Below, piece by piece: positions 34,791-44,242 of a stretch of DNA of 64,000 bases (position 1 is the stretch's first letter; each line of letters starts with the position of its first letter). A program made the position numbers and the translations under genes. The DNA is from an uncultured Campylobacter sp. (GTDB lineage: Bacteria; Campylobacterota; Campylobacteria; Campylobacterales; Campylobacteraceae): assembly GCF_937996225.1 (NCBI RefSeq), contig NZ_CALKTC010000084.1:47892-111891 (forward strand). Direction: 5' to 3'. The notes beneath the pieces were generated by a model. It was given only the letters and a program-made list of their open reading frames with translations. It made no database searches and was not told the origin of the DNA.

Positions 34791-35725
34791 GGTCGGAGCT
34801 TCGGGTTATGTTAAATTACGGCAGCCTAGGTTTAAATCTGCGCGAAGGTCACTAAGGAAGCCGTTAAATTTTAAGCGGCATGGCGACACAGCGGCTGGGG
34901 CTTAAAATTTGCGCGCGCGTCGTTAAAATTTTAAGCGATACGGCGGCGCAGGGACATAGCGTGTTTGGGATTTTTAAATTTATGAGGAAGCCGCGGCGAC
35001 CGAATGCAGGAGTTTTAAAATTCGCTCCGCGGCGATAGAGTTTAAATTTTTATTGTGGTAATGGAACGCTAATTTGCGTTGCCAGCTGCGGTGGCATGAT
35101 ATGGGCTTTAAAACCGCATCGGCGCCGTAGATTTGAGCGCGGGAATTAAAATTTACGCCGAAGTTGCGGGGTCTGGGCGCGGGGTTTTAAAATTTACCCC
35201 GAGATCTCTGCCGCTATGTACGCTACGACGTATGTTGCTGCGTGCCGCTTTTTCGTCGGTTCGGTTCGGCTTGAAATTTTAAATTTAGCTGCAGCATGGA
35301 TTTATTCGTGCGTTTAAGCTTTTAAATTCGGCGGATCGCTCTAGCGCTTCGCGGCTTTAAATTTAACCGATAAGTTGGGTTAATGCGCTAAAATTTAACG
35401 GATTTAGTGTGCATTGCGCTGCCGTACGGGACCTCTACGACGCGCCGTATTAGCTGAATACAATGCGCGCAGTAGGCTTGAAACATGACGCGTTAAAGCA
35501 AGATGAAATTTTTAGATCAAAATCGCGTGCGATGCGCCAGGTACGTCCGCTTGCGCCGTAATTCACGCGAGCGTTTGCGCGGTGCGTAGTAGCCGCGCAG
35601 ATTTCTGCCGCAACCGCGCCGCAATACCGCATCAATGCGCGCTATGTTCGCGCAGATGCAAGGCGCCGCGCGCTTAAATTTGCGCGATAAATTTAAACGG
35701 CAAAAAGATAAAATTTAGGATCAAA
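34791..35725. other. 935-bp repeat-rich gap between thiS and thiF
   Basis: No supportable gene. From 34862 to about 34960 there is an imperfect tandem repeat (GTTAAATTTTAAGCGGCA... then GTTAAAATTTTAAGCGATA...) with a period near 60 bp. Many AAATTTTAAA words follow. All frames on the plus strand are interrupted, so the two thi genes are not joined by an open frame. Confidence 0.55.
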
Positions 35726-36520
35726 ATGCAGATAAAATTAAACGGCAAAGCTTACGAAACAGCCGCGAGCGATCTTGACGGGCTGAAGCGCGAGGTTAAA
35801 TTTAGCGGCGAGATCGCCGTGATAAACGGCTATGCGAGCACGCAGAACTGCGAGCTAAAGGCGGGCGATGAGCTCTTTTTGCTTGCCCGCGGAGCGGAGC
35901 TGGCGCCTCAGGAGCTTCGCGAGCTGATGCTTGCTCGCAACGCTCCTTCAGTAAACGAGGCGCTGCAAGGCTCGCGCGTGGCGATCTGCGGGCTCGGCGG
36001 GCTCGGCTCCAACGTCGCGATCCTGCTTGCGCGCGCAGGCGTGGGCGAGCTCTTTTTGATCGACTTTGACGTCGTCGAACCGACCAACCTCAACCGCCAG
36101 CAGTACGAGATCGGCGATCTCTACAAGCCCAAAACGGCCGCTCTGCGCGAAAAAATCGCGCGCATAAACCCGTTCGTGCGCGTGCAAACCTTAAACGAGC
36201 GGCTTACCGCGCAAAACGTAGCCGAAATTTTAAAAAACGAGCGTATAATTTGCGAGTGCTTCGACGACGCGGCGGCGAAGGCGATGATTTTCGACGCGCT
36301 CAGCGGCACAGATCGCTTTTTGATCTGCGCTAGCGGCATGGCGGGCAGCGGCGACGCCAACGAGATCCGCACGACGCGGCTCGGCAAAAACGTCTTCGTC
36401 TGCGGTGACCGCAAAAGCGCCGCGGCTCAGGGCGTGGGGCTGCTCGCGCCGCGCGTGGCGATCTGCGCCGCACATCAGGCAAACGTCGCGCTTAGACTGA
36501 TTTTGGGCGAGGAGGGCTAA
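35726..36520 (+). CDS. thiF: ThiS adenylyltransferase ThiF with N-terminal ThiS-like domain
   Basis: Residues 1-65 form a ThiS-like ubiquitin-fold domain (MQIKLNGKAYE, then DELFLLARG) that lacks the GG tail; from about 75 comes the E1-type fold: ICGLGGLGSNVAILLARAGVGEL (dinucleotide motif), DFDVVEPTNLNRQQY and a late ICASGMAGSG. The enzyme adenylates the C-terminus of ThiS. The zinc CxxC pairs of the MoeB/ThiF type are not obvious. C. jejuni ThiF has the same N-terminal extension as I recall, so this is the family form (ThiF family 2). The ATG follows AGGATCAAA. It lies alone between two long spacers. Confidence 0.88.
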   Translation: MQIKLNGKAYETAASDLDGLKREVKFSGEIAVINGYASTQNCELKAGDELFLLARGAELAPQELRELMLARNAPSVNEALQGSRVAICGLGGLGSNVAILLARAGVGELFLIDFDVVEPTNLNRQQYEIGDLYKPKTAALREKIARINPFVRVQTLNERLTAQNVAEILKNERIICECFDDAAAKAMIFDALSGTDRFLICASGMAGSGDANEIRTTRLGKNVFVCGDRKSAAAQGVGLLAPRVAICAAHQANVALRLILGEEG

Positions 36521-37056
36521 GCCTGGCCGCTCATCGCGCGCCTGCATTTCTAAATTTACGCGCCTTTATTTATTTCGCCGATTAAATTTAGGTCTCGCGC
36601 GATTATTTTTGAGAAGCGGCGAGCATTTTGGCGGCATACAGCGCGCGTTTTTAAGACAGCGTGAAATTTGCTGCGCGCTATGTAAATTTAGCCGCAGAAT
36701 TTAGTCGCGAGATCTAAATTTAAACGACGAAATTTAAACCCTTTGCCGTGCCTGGCTAGCGGGCAGGTAGAATTTTAAAATTTATTCAGCGCGAGCTAGC
36801 TACTTTTGAACGTAGGATTTAAAATTCTGCGCAGCGAAGCGAGCCGCAGTCTGCGCTGAAATTTTAAAATTTTGTGTCGTGGTATAAAATTTTGACGAAA
36901 AATTTTAAAACTTGGGCGCAGCGTCGCGCAGCGCGTAAAGCGACGAATAGAAGCAAGCAAAGCGCGCATATCTCGCGCTGTGTATAATCACCGTGCGCCG
37001 ATATGTGCCATTTTGCGCTGCGCATAAAAACGAAAATTTAAACTAAAGAGGATAGA
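36521..37056. other. 536-bp repeat-rich gap between thiF and thiG
   Basis: AAATTTAAAC, AATTTTAAAATTT and GAAATTTT words alternate with GC-rich runs such as GCGCAGCGTCGCGCAGCGCG near 36910. No gene recognised. Confidence 0.5.
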
Positions 37057-37818
37057 ATGGACGATAAACTGATCTTAGGCGGCAGGGAGTTTGGCTCGCG
37101 CCTGATAATGGGCTCTGGCAAGTTCGATCACGCGATGATCGACGCCTGCGTGCGGCACGCGGGCTGCGAGATCGTCACGCTTGCGCTGCGTCGCGTGAAC
37201 GAAAGCAAGAGCCGCAATATCTTGGATTTCATCCCTCGCGGCGTCACGCTGCTGCCGAATACCAGCGGCGCGCGAAACGCCGCCGAGGCGCTGCGGATAG
37301 CACGGCTCGCGCGCGAGCTGGGCTGCGGCGACTTCGTAAAGATCGAGATCATAGGCGACAGCAAATACCTTCTGCCCGACAATGCCGAGACGATCAAGGC
37401 CTGCGAGGCTCTGGCGCGCGAGGGCTTCGTGCCGCTTGCCTACATGCACGCCGATCTGTGCGTAGCTCGCGATCTAGTAAGCGTGGGGGCTGCCGCCGTG
37501 ATGCCTCTGGCCGCGCCGATCGGCTCTAATCGCGGGCTGATGATGCGCGGGATGATCGAAATTTTGCTGGGCGAAATCGACGTGCCGATCATCGTAGATG
37601 CGGGGCTCGGCGCGCCTAGCGAGGCCTGCGAGGCGATGCAGATGGGCTGCGCTGCGGTGATGGTAAATACGGCGATCGCCACGAGCAGGGATCTGGCGCT
37701 GATGGCGCGGGCGTTTGCTCTGGGCGTGCAGGCGGGGCGCGATGCCTATCTGGCGGGGCTCGGCGCCGTTTCTAAGACAGCCAGCGCAAGCTCACCGCTA
37801 ACGGGATTTTTGAGATAG
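37057..37818 (+). CDS. thiG: Thiazole synthase ThiG
   Basis: A 253-residue TIM-barrel enzyme that joins the ThiS thiocarboxylate, DXP and dehydroglycine to the thiazole phosphate. Family blocks are LILGGREFGSRLIMGSGKF, EIVTLALRRVN, LLPNTSGARNAAEA, KIEIIGDSKYLLPD (Schiff-base lysine region), VMPLAAPIGSNRGL and IIVDAGLGAPS. Length is normal. AGAGGA precedes the ATG. The next thi gene, thiH, is about 1.2 kb away because an opposite-strand gene intervenes. Confidence 0.95.
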   Translation: MDDKLILGGREFGSRLIMGSGKFDHAMIDACVRHAGCEIVTLALRRVNESKSRNILDFIPRGVTLLPNTSGARNAAEALRIARLARELGCGDFVKIEIIGDSKYLLPDNAETIKACEALAREGFVPLAYMHADLCVARDLVSVGAAAVMPLAAPIGSNRGLMMRGMIEILLGEIDVPIIVDAGLGAPSEACEAMQMGCAAVMVNTAIATSRDLALMARAFALGVQAGRDAYLAGLGAVSKTASASSPLTGFLR

Positions 37819-38171
37819 CGGTTAGAATTTTAAGCGCGTTTGATTGCGCGAGCCGTGTTTTTTTGTGCGGAATTTGCATTTTTGAGCTATAGATACATAT
37901 CGCGCAGGCTCGGCGTAGCGGCCGATAGATGCGGCGTGGAATTTTAAAATTTCGCGCCGTGCAAATTTGCGCCATGTGAGTTAAATCTCAGCACACTTTG
38001 TTAAGCCCTATGTCGAACGACGTAAATTCCGCACTTCGCTAGGCGTCTTAAAGCACTGCGGCGAAAAGTAATTTGGTAGCGGTGCAAAGCGCGGCAAGCT
38101 CGGCGATGAAATTTTAAAATTTAATCGGGCTGAAAGTAGCCCGATTAAGAGGAGCTAGATCGATCAGCGGG
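37819..38171. other. Spacer between thiG and the convergent Sel1-repeat gene
   Basis: About 350 bp. It contains the hairpin terminator at 38121-38148 and a few AATTTTAAAATTT words; nothing else is recognised. Confidence 0.5.
38121..38148 (-). terminator. Rho-independent terminator of the Sel1-repeat gene
   Basis: TTAATCGGGCT pairs perfectly with AGCCCGATTAA around a 6-base loop. On the minus strand it lies about 24 bp after the stop at 38172 and is followed by ATTTTAAAATTTC, so it should end that transcript. On the plus strand the downstream bases are purine-rich, making it weak for thiG. Confidence 0.65.
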
Positions 38172-38789
38172 CTATTTTAGTATGTCGTATTTGTCGCAGT
38201 ATTTTCGTAAATAGTCTTTTTCATAGTCTAATAGCACCGGGTCCTTTTTGCCCATTTCGCAGGCTTTTTGATAGTATTGCACCGCTCTTGCTTTGTCGCC
38301 ATCGGCTTCGAGACCTGAAGCAAAATTCCCGCACGCTACCCAGCTCCCCGCATCGCAAGCTCTTCCGGTATATTCCATAGCCCGTGTCATATCTCTTTTT
38401 ACCCCTTTGCCATGCGCATACATATGACCTAAATTGTTGCAGCCGTTCGCAAGTCCGCCATTGCAAGCTTTATCGAATAGCTCGACAGCCTTTTTATAAT
38501 CTTTTTTTACCCCTTTGCCGTCGAAGTACATTACTCCCAAATCCGAGCAAGCTGCATAATCGTTTCCATCGCAAGCTTTTTTAAAGTAGTAAAGCACTTT
38601 TTTATAGTCTCTATCGGATGCGTTTCCCCCGAATACGGTCGGATTTTCATAAAGAGCGCCGGCGTCACCGCAAGCTTCAATATTGCCTGCTTCGCAATTT
38701 TGCTCAAATTGTTTAACTTGCTCTTTGCTAAAAGTTATGCCAAAAGCCAAAGAGCCCAACAGGGCTAAAGCTAAGATGATTTTTTTCAT
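38172..38789 (-). CDS. Cysteine-rich Sel1-repeat secreted protein (Hcp-like)
   Basis: A 205-residue protein with a signal peptide (KKIILALALLGSLAFG) and about five Sel1-like helical repeats, each with a cysteine pair spaced as in Helicobacter cysteine-rich proteins: CEAGNIEACG, CDGNDYAACSDLGVMYFDGKG, CNGGLANGCNNLGHMYAHGKG, CDAGSWVACG. These pair as disulfides in the periplasm; family members bind peptidoglycan fragments or proteins. I start at ATG 38789, with AAAGGA upstream; the longer frame is not credible. It is inserted in opposite orientation between thiG and thiH. Confidence 0.85.
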   Translation of the reverse strand: MKKIILALALLGSLAFGITFSKEQVKQFEQNCEAGNIEACGDAGALYENPTVFGGNASDRDYKKVLYYFKKACDGNDYAACSDLGVMYFDGKGVKKDYKKAVELFDKACNGGLANGCNNLGHMYAHGKGVKRDMTRAMEYTGRACDAGSWVACGNFASGLEADGDKARAVQYYQKACEMGKKDPVLLDYEKDYLRKYCDKYDILK

Positions 38790-39009
38790 TACTTTTCCTT
38801 TAAATTTTACGAAAGTATATTCTTTCATCTTTTAATAATCACTAAAATTTAAAATACGAATAGGCGCCCCCTCGTTTTGCAATTTTTTATCTAAATCCTG
38901 CTAAAATGCACCTTTAGACCAAATGATGAGAAATTTGCGCGGCAAGAATTTTCGCACAAAAGCGTGCCGCGTGGAATTTAAATGAAAATTTAAAAGGAAA
39001 ATTTTAAAG

Positions 39010-40143
39010 ATGATGGGAACCGGCTATCTAGCGGGCATGGAGGATATCGGAAGCGAGACAATGGAGCGTACGCTTGCTCTGCGCGAGGGCTTTTGCGAGG
39101 AGGCGAGCGAGGTGGACGTGCAAAGGGCGATCGGCGCGAAAAATAGAAGTCTGCGCGATTTTGCGGCGCTACTAAGCGTGCGCGCAGGCGAGCATTTGGA
39201 GCAGATTGCGCAAGCCGCAGCGCGCGAAAAAGCGGCGCATTTCGGCAGCAACATTGCCGTTTTCACGCCGATTTACATTTCAAACTACTGCGACAATCTC
39301 TGCGTTTACTGCGGCTTTAACTGCAAGAACAAAATCGCGCGCGCAAGGCTCGATGAGGCGCAGCTAAAGGCGGAGTTTGAGGCGATCGCGGCAAGCGGGC
39401 TAGAAGAAATTTTAATCCTCACCGGCGAGAGCGAGAAAAACAGCCCCGTGCGCTACATCGGGCGCGCCTGCGAGCTTGCGCGGCAGTATTTTAAGGTAAT
39501 CGGCGTTGAAATTTATCCGCTAAACTCTGCCGATTACGCCTATTTGCACGCTTGTGGCGTCGATTTCGTCACCGTTTTTCAAGAAACCTACGATCCCGCA
39601 CGCTACGCGCAGCTGCATCTTGCGGGCAATAAGCGCGTTTTTGCGTATCGCTTCGCAGCCCAAGAACGCGCGATTAGAGGCGGTATGCGCGGCGTGGGCT
39701 TCGCGGCGCTTTTGGGGCTCGGGGATTTCCGCCGCGATGCCTTTGCCACGGGCGTGCACGCATGGCTGCTTCAGCGCAAGTACCCGCGCGCCGAGATCTC
39801 CTTTTCGGTGCCGCGCCTGCGCCCGATCATCAACAACGACAAAATAAACCCGAAGGACGTCGGTGAGCGCGAGCTGCTGCAGGTCATGTGCGCGTATCGA
39901 ATGTTGCTGCCAAGTGCGCAGATCACGATCTCCACGCGCGAGAGAGCGGGCTTCCGCGACAATGCGATCAGGATCGCGGCGAGCAAAATTTCGGCGGGCG
40001 TGAGCGTGGGTATCGGCGGGCACAGCGAGCAGAGGGGCGACGAGCAGTTCGAGATCAGCGACGCGCGCAGCGTAAGTGAGGTCTGCGAGGCGATCCGCGG
40101 CGGCGGGCTGCAGCCGCTGATGAGCGAGTATATCTATGTGTGA
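39010..40143 (+). CDS. thiH: 2-iminoacetate synthase ThiH
   Basis: A 377-residue radical SAM enzyme that cleaves tyrosine to dehydroglycine for thiazole synthesis. The cluster motif is in SNYCDNLCVYCGFNCKNK (CX3CX2C); other family blocks are EEILILTGESEKNSP, VEIYPLNSADYAYL, VTVFQETYD and FSVPRLRPI. The first ATG at 39010 is 11-14 bp after AAAAGGA. The stop overlaps an unusual low-complexity ORF that fills the gap to thiE. Confidence 0.95.
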   Translation: MMGTGYLAGMEDIGSETMERTLALREGFCEEASEVDVQRAIGAKNRSLRDFAALLSVRAGEHLEQIAQAAAREKAAHFGSNIAVFTPIYISNYCDNLCVYCGFNCKNKIARARLDEAQLKAEFEAIAASGLEEILILTGESEKNSPVRYIGRACELARQYFKVIGVEIYPLNSADYAYLHACGVDFVTVFQETYDPARYAQLHLAGNKRVFAYRFAAQERAIRGGMRGVGFAALLGLGDFRRDAFATGVHAWLLQRKYPRAEISFSVPRLRPIINNDKINPKDVGERELLQVMCAYRMLLPSAQITISTRERAGFRDNAIRIAASKISAGVSVGIGGHSEQRGDEQFEISDARSVSEVCEAIRGGGLQPLMSEYIYV

Positions 40144-40690
40144 GGCGCGAAATTCTGCCGCGTGCGTGGATGAAATTTACGGCGCCGGACGCGAGATTTA
40201 TAGCGTCAAATATGAGATCAAATTCCACAGCGCCGCACATGGCGATAAAATTTATGGCGTCATGACGGATAATAAAATTTTAGGCACCGCGTTAGCGGGC
40301 GTTAGGAATTCTGGACTCAAAAATGCGCGTGTAAATTTGAGGCCTAGGAACACATACGAGGATTTAAAATTTAAAGGTAGCGCAAATTTCGAGCCCGCGG
40401 GTGACGTAAATTTTAAATTTAAAAACGGCGTGAGCTTTGGGTTCTTATGCAGCGGCAACGTAAGGTCGCTAAAATCGAGGAGCTGGGCGAACGCTTTGAG
40501 CCTTAGCGCTGCGGCGGAAATTTCAGCCCTTGTTAAGGCGGGCGAAATTTTGAAATATGGCGTGACGGCGGGGATTTCGGCACTCGCTCTAGCAAGTAAA
40601 ATTTTAATTCCTAGCGCTACGGGCAAAATTTTAAGCCTCAGTGCTGTGCCGCGTACGGATTCTGGGCTAAAGGGGGCAAGCGGATGCTAG
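40136..40690 (+). CDS. Low-complexity ORF bridging thiH and thiE
   Basis: A 184-codon frame that begins 8 bp inside the end of thiH and ends 7 bp inside the start of thiE, so it fills the gap exactly. The predicted protein is low in information: NLRPRNTYEDLKFKG, VNFKFKNG and Ala/Ser/Leu-rich runs, with no domain. The DNA holds the same AAATTT / AAATTTTA words as the non-coding spacers. It may be a real protein, or spacer DNA kept free of stops to let ribosomes run from thiH to thiE. No Shine-Dalgarno is seen. Confidence 0.35.
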   Translation: MCEARNSAACVDEIYGAGREIYSVKYEIKFHSAAHGDKIYGVMTDNKILGTALAGVRNSGLKNARVNLRPRNTYEDLKFKGSANFEPAGDVNFKFKNGVSFGFLCSGNVRSLKSRSWANALSLSAAAEISALVKAGEILKYGVTAGISALALASKILIPSATGKILSLSAVPRTDSGLKGASGC

Positions 40691-41859
40691 ATTTTGAGCT
40701 TGCTTCGCGCATTACGATCATCACAAATCGCGCGCTCTGCGGCGGCGAGGCGGCACTGCTTGCGCGTATAGCGGATTTTGCCGCAACGGGTGTAGGCGAG
40801 ATCGTCGTACGCGAAAAAGACCTGAGCGAGAAAGCTTACGCAGCGCTGTTTGGTAAAATTTTACTCGCCTGCGAGAGCGGATTTTGTGCGGATAAGGCTT
40901 TTGCAAACGTGATTTTTGCAGATGAAGCTTGCACTGCTAAATTTGGCAAAATCCAAGCTCTTGAGGGCGAATTAGACGTGAGCGCGGCCTACGCTGATAA
41001 AATTTTGCTCTGCGAGCGCGACGCAGACGAAGTTTCTCCAAAAAAGCTCCATTTGGGCGGCGGCAAGAGCGAGATTTGCGCGGATGCGGCCCACAAGTAC
41101 GGTGTCGCTACAGATGAGACACGGCCTAAAAATTCCGCTTGCGTTTTAGATGAAATTTTGTCTGAAAATTTTACCGGTACCGCAAACTGCGCGGACGATA
41201 GCGCGCCTGGCGAAATTTCGCTTCGTGGTGCCGCAAGCGAAACAAAACCCGCGGATGGGACTATACAGAGCGCAGAAGACGCCGAAATCGCGCAGGGCAG
41301 AGGAAACACAGAGAGCATGGAAAGTGCGTATGGCGCAGAAAAGGCAAACGGCACAGAGAGCGTGAAAGAGGCGGAAAACTCGCAGGGTGCGAAGGGCACG
41401 CAGAGCGCAGAGAGGGCAAGGCGCCCGCCTACGATCTTTGTGCATAATTTCGCAGATTTTACGCTGCGCAAGGGCGAGAGAAATTTATGGCTGCCGCTCG
41501 GGGTTTTGCGGAGCTTCAGCGCGGCGCACGGCGCGGAGTTTTTGCGCGCAAATTTCAAAAAACTGGTCGCTTCCTGCCACAGCGAGGCGGAGGCGCGCGA
41601 GGCGCTGGAACTGGGCGCGAGTGCGATCTGTCTGAGCCATATATTCGCGACCGATTGCAAGGCGGGGCTAGCGCCGAGGGGGCTAAATTTGATTCGCGCC
41701 GTGCGGGAGTTTTTCGCGGGCGAAATCTACGCGCTGGGCGGCATAACGCCGCGCAATTTCGCCTCCGTCCTACGCGCGGGAGCCGACAGGATCGCCGTTA
41801 TGAGCTCTGCGATGGCTGCGCGGGACGCGAGCGATTTCATAAGAAAATTTAAGAAATGA
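40684..41859 (+). CDS. thiE: Thiamine-phosphate synthase-like ThiE/TenI with long internal insert
   Basis: The ends match ThiE/TenI: residues 1-67 with ITNRALCGG and VGEIVVREKDLSEKAYAALF, then from about 250 IFVHNFADFTLRKGERNLWLPLGVL, CHSEAEAREALELGASAICLSHIF and YALGGITPRNFASVLRAGADRIAVMSSAM (each in pieces). Together these make a normal barrel of about 210 residues. Between about 68 and 246 lies a low-complexity insert rich in Ala, Glu, Ser and Lys (SAEDAEIAQG, TESVKEAENSQGAKGTQSAE). The insert falls between barrel elements, so the fold could survive with a surface loop. It is last of thiSFGHE, as in C. jejuni. Confidence 0.8.
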   Translation: MLDFELASRITIITNRALCGGEAALLARIADFAATGVGEIVVREKDLSEKAYAALFGKILLACESGFCADKAFANVIFADEACTAKFGKIQALEGELDVSAAYADKILLCERDADEVSPKKLHLGGGKSEICADAAHKYGVATDETRPKNSACVLDEILSENFTGTANCADDSAPGEISLRGAASETKPADGTIQSAEDAEIAQGRGNTESMESAYGAEKANGTESVKEAENSQGAKGTQSAERARRPPTIFVHNFADFTLRKGERNLWLPLGVLRSFSAAHGAEFLRANFKKLVASCHSEAEAREALELGASAICLSHIFATDCKAGLAPRGLNLIRAVREFFAGEIYALGGITPRNFASVLRAGADRIAVMSSAMAARDASDFIRKFKK

Positions 41860-42015
41860 ATCAATCCGAAAATGTGCTCCGTTTCTTTTGTCGCGCCCTT
41901 GTTGCCGTCATTTCGCGCATGCGGCGCAATGCAAAAACGCGCGAAATGAACGCGATTTATTGCGATTTAAGCCCAAAGTTATAAAATACGAGCGATTTAA
42001 GCTTAAGGATATTTT

Positions 42016-43014
42016 TTGGATAAAGTGCGGCTTGAGGAATCAAAAAAGCTTCTAAACGAGGGGCGCCAGAACTTAAAACAAAAGCTGCGAAAAGGCGCTA
42101 GCGCCGACATCTTTGACAATGCGGATTTAAGCGATGCGGCGGATCGCAGATCATTAAATTTAAACGATGCAAATTTGAATAGCGAAAGCCCTAAAGATAC
42201 GAATTTTAATCAAACAAACCCCGAATCGCAAGCCGATCATCTTTGCGGCGCAAATTTCCGAGATACAAATTTAAAAAGCACGAATTTAAACTCACAAGCC
42301 GAGGTAAAATTTCAAAATTTAAACACAGGCGGTGTTTCATCGCGAGGCGTTAAAACTCGTGATTACGACAAAGAGCCGATAATCATAAAAGACCACGCTA
42401 TAATTTTAAATGCTATCATCGGCGCGATCTATATCATTACTACGATATTGATGGCGATATGCGGTAAATTTTCCGCCCAGCAAATTTTATTTCTCGTTTT
42501 GCTGGATTGCTATTTTCCGCTCAGAGCATTAAATAAATTTTCAAATTTCGGCAAGTGCTATATATGCTTTAAAAATGACGATATAACCCTATATTCTAAA
42601 AAGACGGAAGCCATTTTATATGAGACTAAAATTTCCAATATAATTGGTATCAAAAGAACCACGGGACCGTCATATCCCGAAATATCAAAAAAGACAAAAT
42701 GCCTTATGCTGCTATTTGCTTTTATATACTTGCTTTTGGTTTTTTTCGTAGCGGTAGTGATAGACGGAAGGGAGGAAAATTTTTGGATAATTTTTGCGGT
42801 AATTATATCGATTAGCTTTTTTCCTTTAGTGCTATATAGGCTTTTTAACGGGCTAGGCTTTGATATTATAAATGACAGCATATTGATATATGACAAAAAT
42901 TCTTTTATAGAGGTTTCGTTTCTAAGTAGCAAAGAATACAGGGAGCTAAAAGCCTATTTTCTACTCAAAACAGGGAAAAATTTAGATAAAATCCCGCCGC
43001 AAATTTTTGTGTAG
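42016..43014 (+). CDS. Membrane protein with pentapeptide-like N-terminus
   Basis: A 332-residue protein. Residues about 30-115 are low-complexity with five-residue rhythm (LNDANL, GANFRDTNLKSTNLNSQ), then a membrane-bound body: two hydrophobic segments around 131-175 and two around 235-280, with a soluble stretch between that resembles a PH-like membrane domain (ITLYSKKTEAILYETKISNI). The start is TTG 42016, six bases after AAGGA. The second half is AT-richer than its surroundings. No family recognised with confidence. Confidence 0.6.
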   Translation: MDKVRLEESKKLLNEGRQNLKQKLRKGASADIFDNADLSDAADRRSLNLNDANLNSESPKDTNFNQTNPESQADHLCGANFRDTNLKSTNLNSQAEVKFQNLNTGGVSSRGVKTRDYDKEPIIIKDHAIILNAIIGAIYIITTILMAICGKFSAQQILFLVLLDCYFPLRALNKFSNFGKCYICFKNDDITLYSKKTEAILYETKISNIIGIKRTTGPSYPEISKKTKCLMLLFAFIYLLLVFFVAVVIDGREENFWIIFAVIISISFFPLVLYRLFNGLGFDIINDSILIYDKNSFIEVSFLSSKEYRELKAYFLLKTGKNLDKIPPQIFV

Positions 43015-43157
43015 ACCATAAAAGCGGACTCTATTTGAAATTTATATTAAATTATGATCGATCAAATTTGCCTTTTTTCGGCGATATGAAAACGATGACG
43101 TTTGAAGCGAATAAGGATAAATTTGAACAAAATTTTACCTCGTAAATTTACGAAGTC

Positions 43158-44015
43158 TCATTCCACAAGCCGCGCGCGGATGTCGCCGAAGAGCAGCACG
43201 TCCTTCAAAACGGCGCGATCGGCGTAACCGCGCTCGTTTAGGCTCAGGTGCAGCTCGCCTCGGCTGCTCGAAAATATCGGCTGGTTGATGAAAACCACGT
43301 AGATCGCCGCAGCCTGCTTATCCGCGCCCGCGCCGCGCCCTTTAAAATTTACGTCCGTTGTGCCGGTTTTCGTATCTGCTCCGCTAGAGCTTGTGCTTGC
43401 CGCTGCGCCGGAGTTTGTGTCCGCATCGCTAGGCGGCGCGACGCCAAGCTCACTCGCGATATTTGCGGCGGCGCTTCCGCGCGGTATTTGAATGTCGATC
43501 CTTCCATCGGCACTTTTTGCGCCTGCGGCTCGGACGAAAAATTTATCGCCCGAGTGCGGAATTTTAGAGAAATTGAAAAACAAACTCAGCAGGTCGTTCG
43601 TCGCAAAATAGGGCAAAATTTCGTCGCTTACTAGCTGCAGCTCGCCGCCCGAACCTTTGAACTTTTGAAATTTTATCGTTTTGCGCGCGTAGTCGAAGGC
43701 GTAGGTTTTGCGCTCGTTTTTCGTCGTTTTGCCCTTTTTGCGCGAGACCTCGTGGACGTAGAGATCGGGCATCAAAAGCCCCGCCACGACGCGCCCCTTT
43801 GAGCAGAAGCTCTCGCGCCTTTGCCCGCTCAGGCTGCCCGCGACGCCCTGCGCAACGGCGTCCATGACGATCTCGTAGCGATCGCCCTCGCGCACGAGCC
43901 GCGTATTTGCGCTGCCGACCGCGCCGAAAACGCCGAACGAAATCTCATATTTCGCGCTGATCGTCTCGCCCAAAAGAGCGCTCGCGCACAAAATCAAAAT
44001 AGCAAAAAATTTCAT
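43158..44015 (-). CDS. DUF3108-type secreted protein
   Basis: A 285-residue protein with a Sec signal (KFFAILILCASALLG). The mature body fits DUF3108: a strand-rich start AKYEISFGVFGAVGSANT, the RYEIVMDAVAQGVAGSLSG block, FDYARKTIKFQK and LPYFATNDLLSLFFNF. Near 178-232 a Gly/Ala/Ser/Thr-rich insert (DTNSGAAASTSSSGADT) separates the last strands, which resume at IYVVFINQP. DUF3108 proteins are periplasmic and uncharacterised. The ATG follows GGTAGGG. Confidence 0.7.
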   Translation of the reverse strand: MKFFAILILCASALLGETISAKYEISFGVFGAVGSANTRLVREGDRYEIVMDAVAQGVAGSLSGQRRESFCSKGRVVAGLLMPDLYVHEVSRKKGKTTKNERKTYAFDYARKTIKFQKFKGSGGELQLVSDEILPYFATNDLLSLFFNFSKIPHSGDKFFVRAAGAKSADGRIDIQIPRGSAAANIASELGVAPPSDADTNSGAAASTSSSGADTKTGTTDVNFKGRGAGADKQAAAIYVVFINQPIFSSSRGELHLSLNERGYADRAVLKDVLLFGDIRARLVE

Positions 44016-44242
44016 CCCTACCGTCCTTCCGCTTTGCGGCGCCCCATCATACGACGCCCGTAAAATTTACGCTCTTTGCGCCGCTTGTAAAACTTGCGCA
44101 TAAAATTTGCGCCGTCGCCATTAAAACGCTTGTTAAATTTACGCTTTTTACTCGGCGCTATTTTGTGCTGCAAATACAGCACGTCGATCGTTAGCAAATC
44201 CGCTCAAATTTAAACGACTCGGCGCGGGTCAAATTCGTAAAT

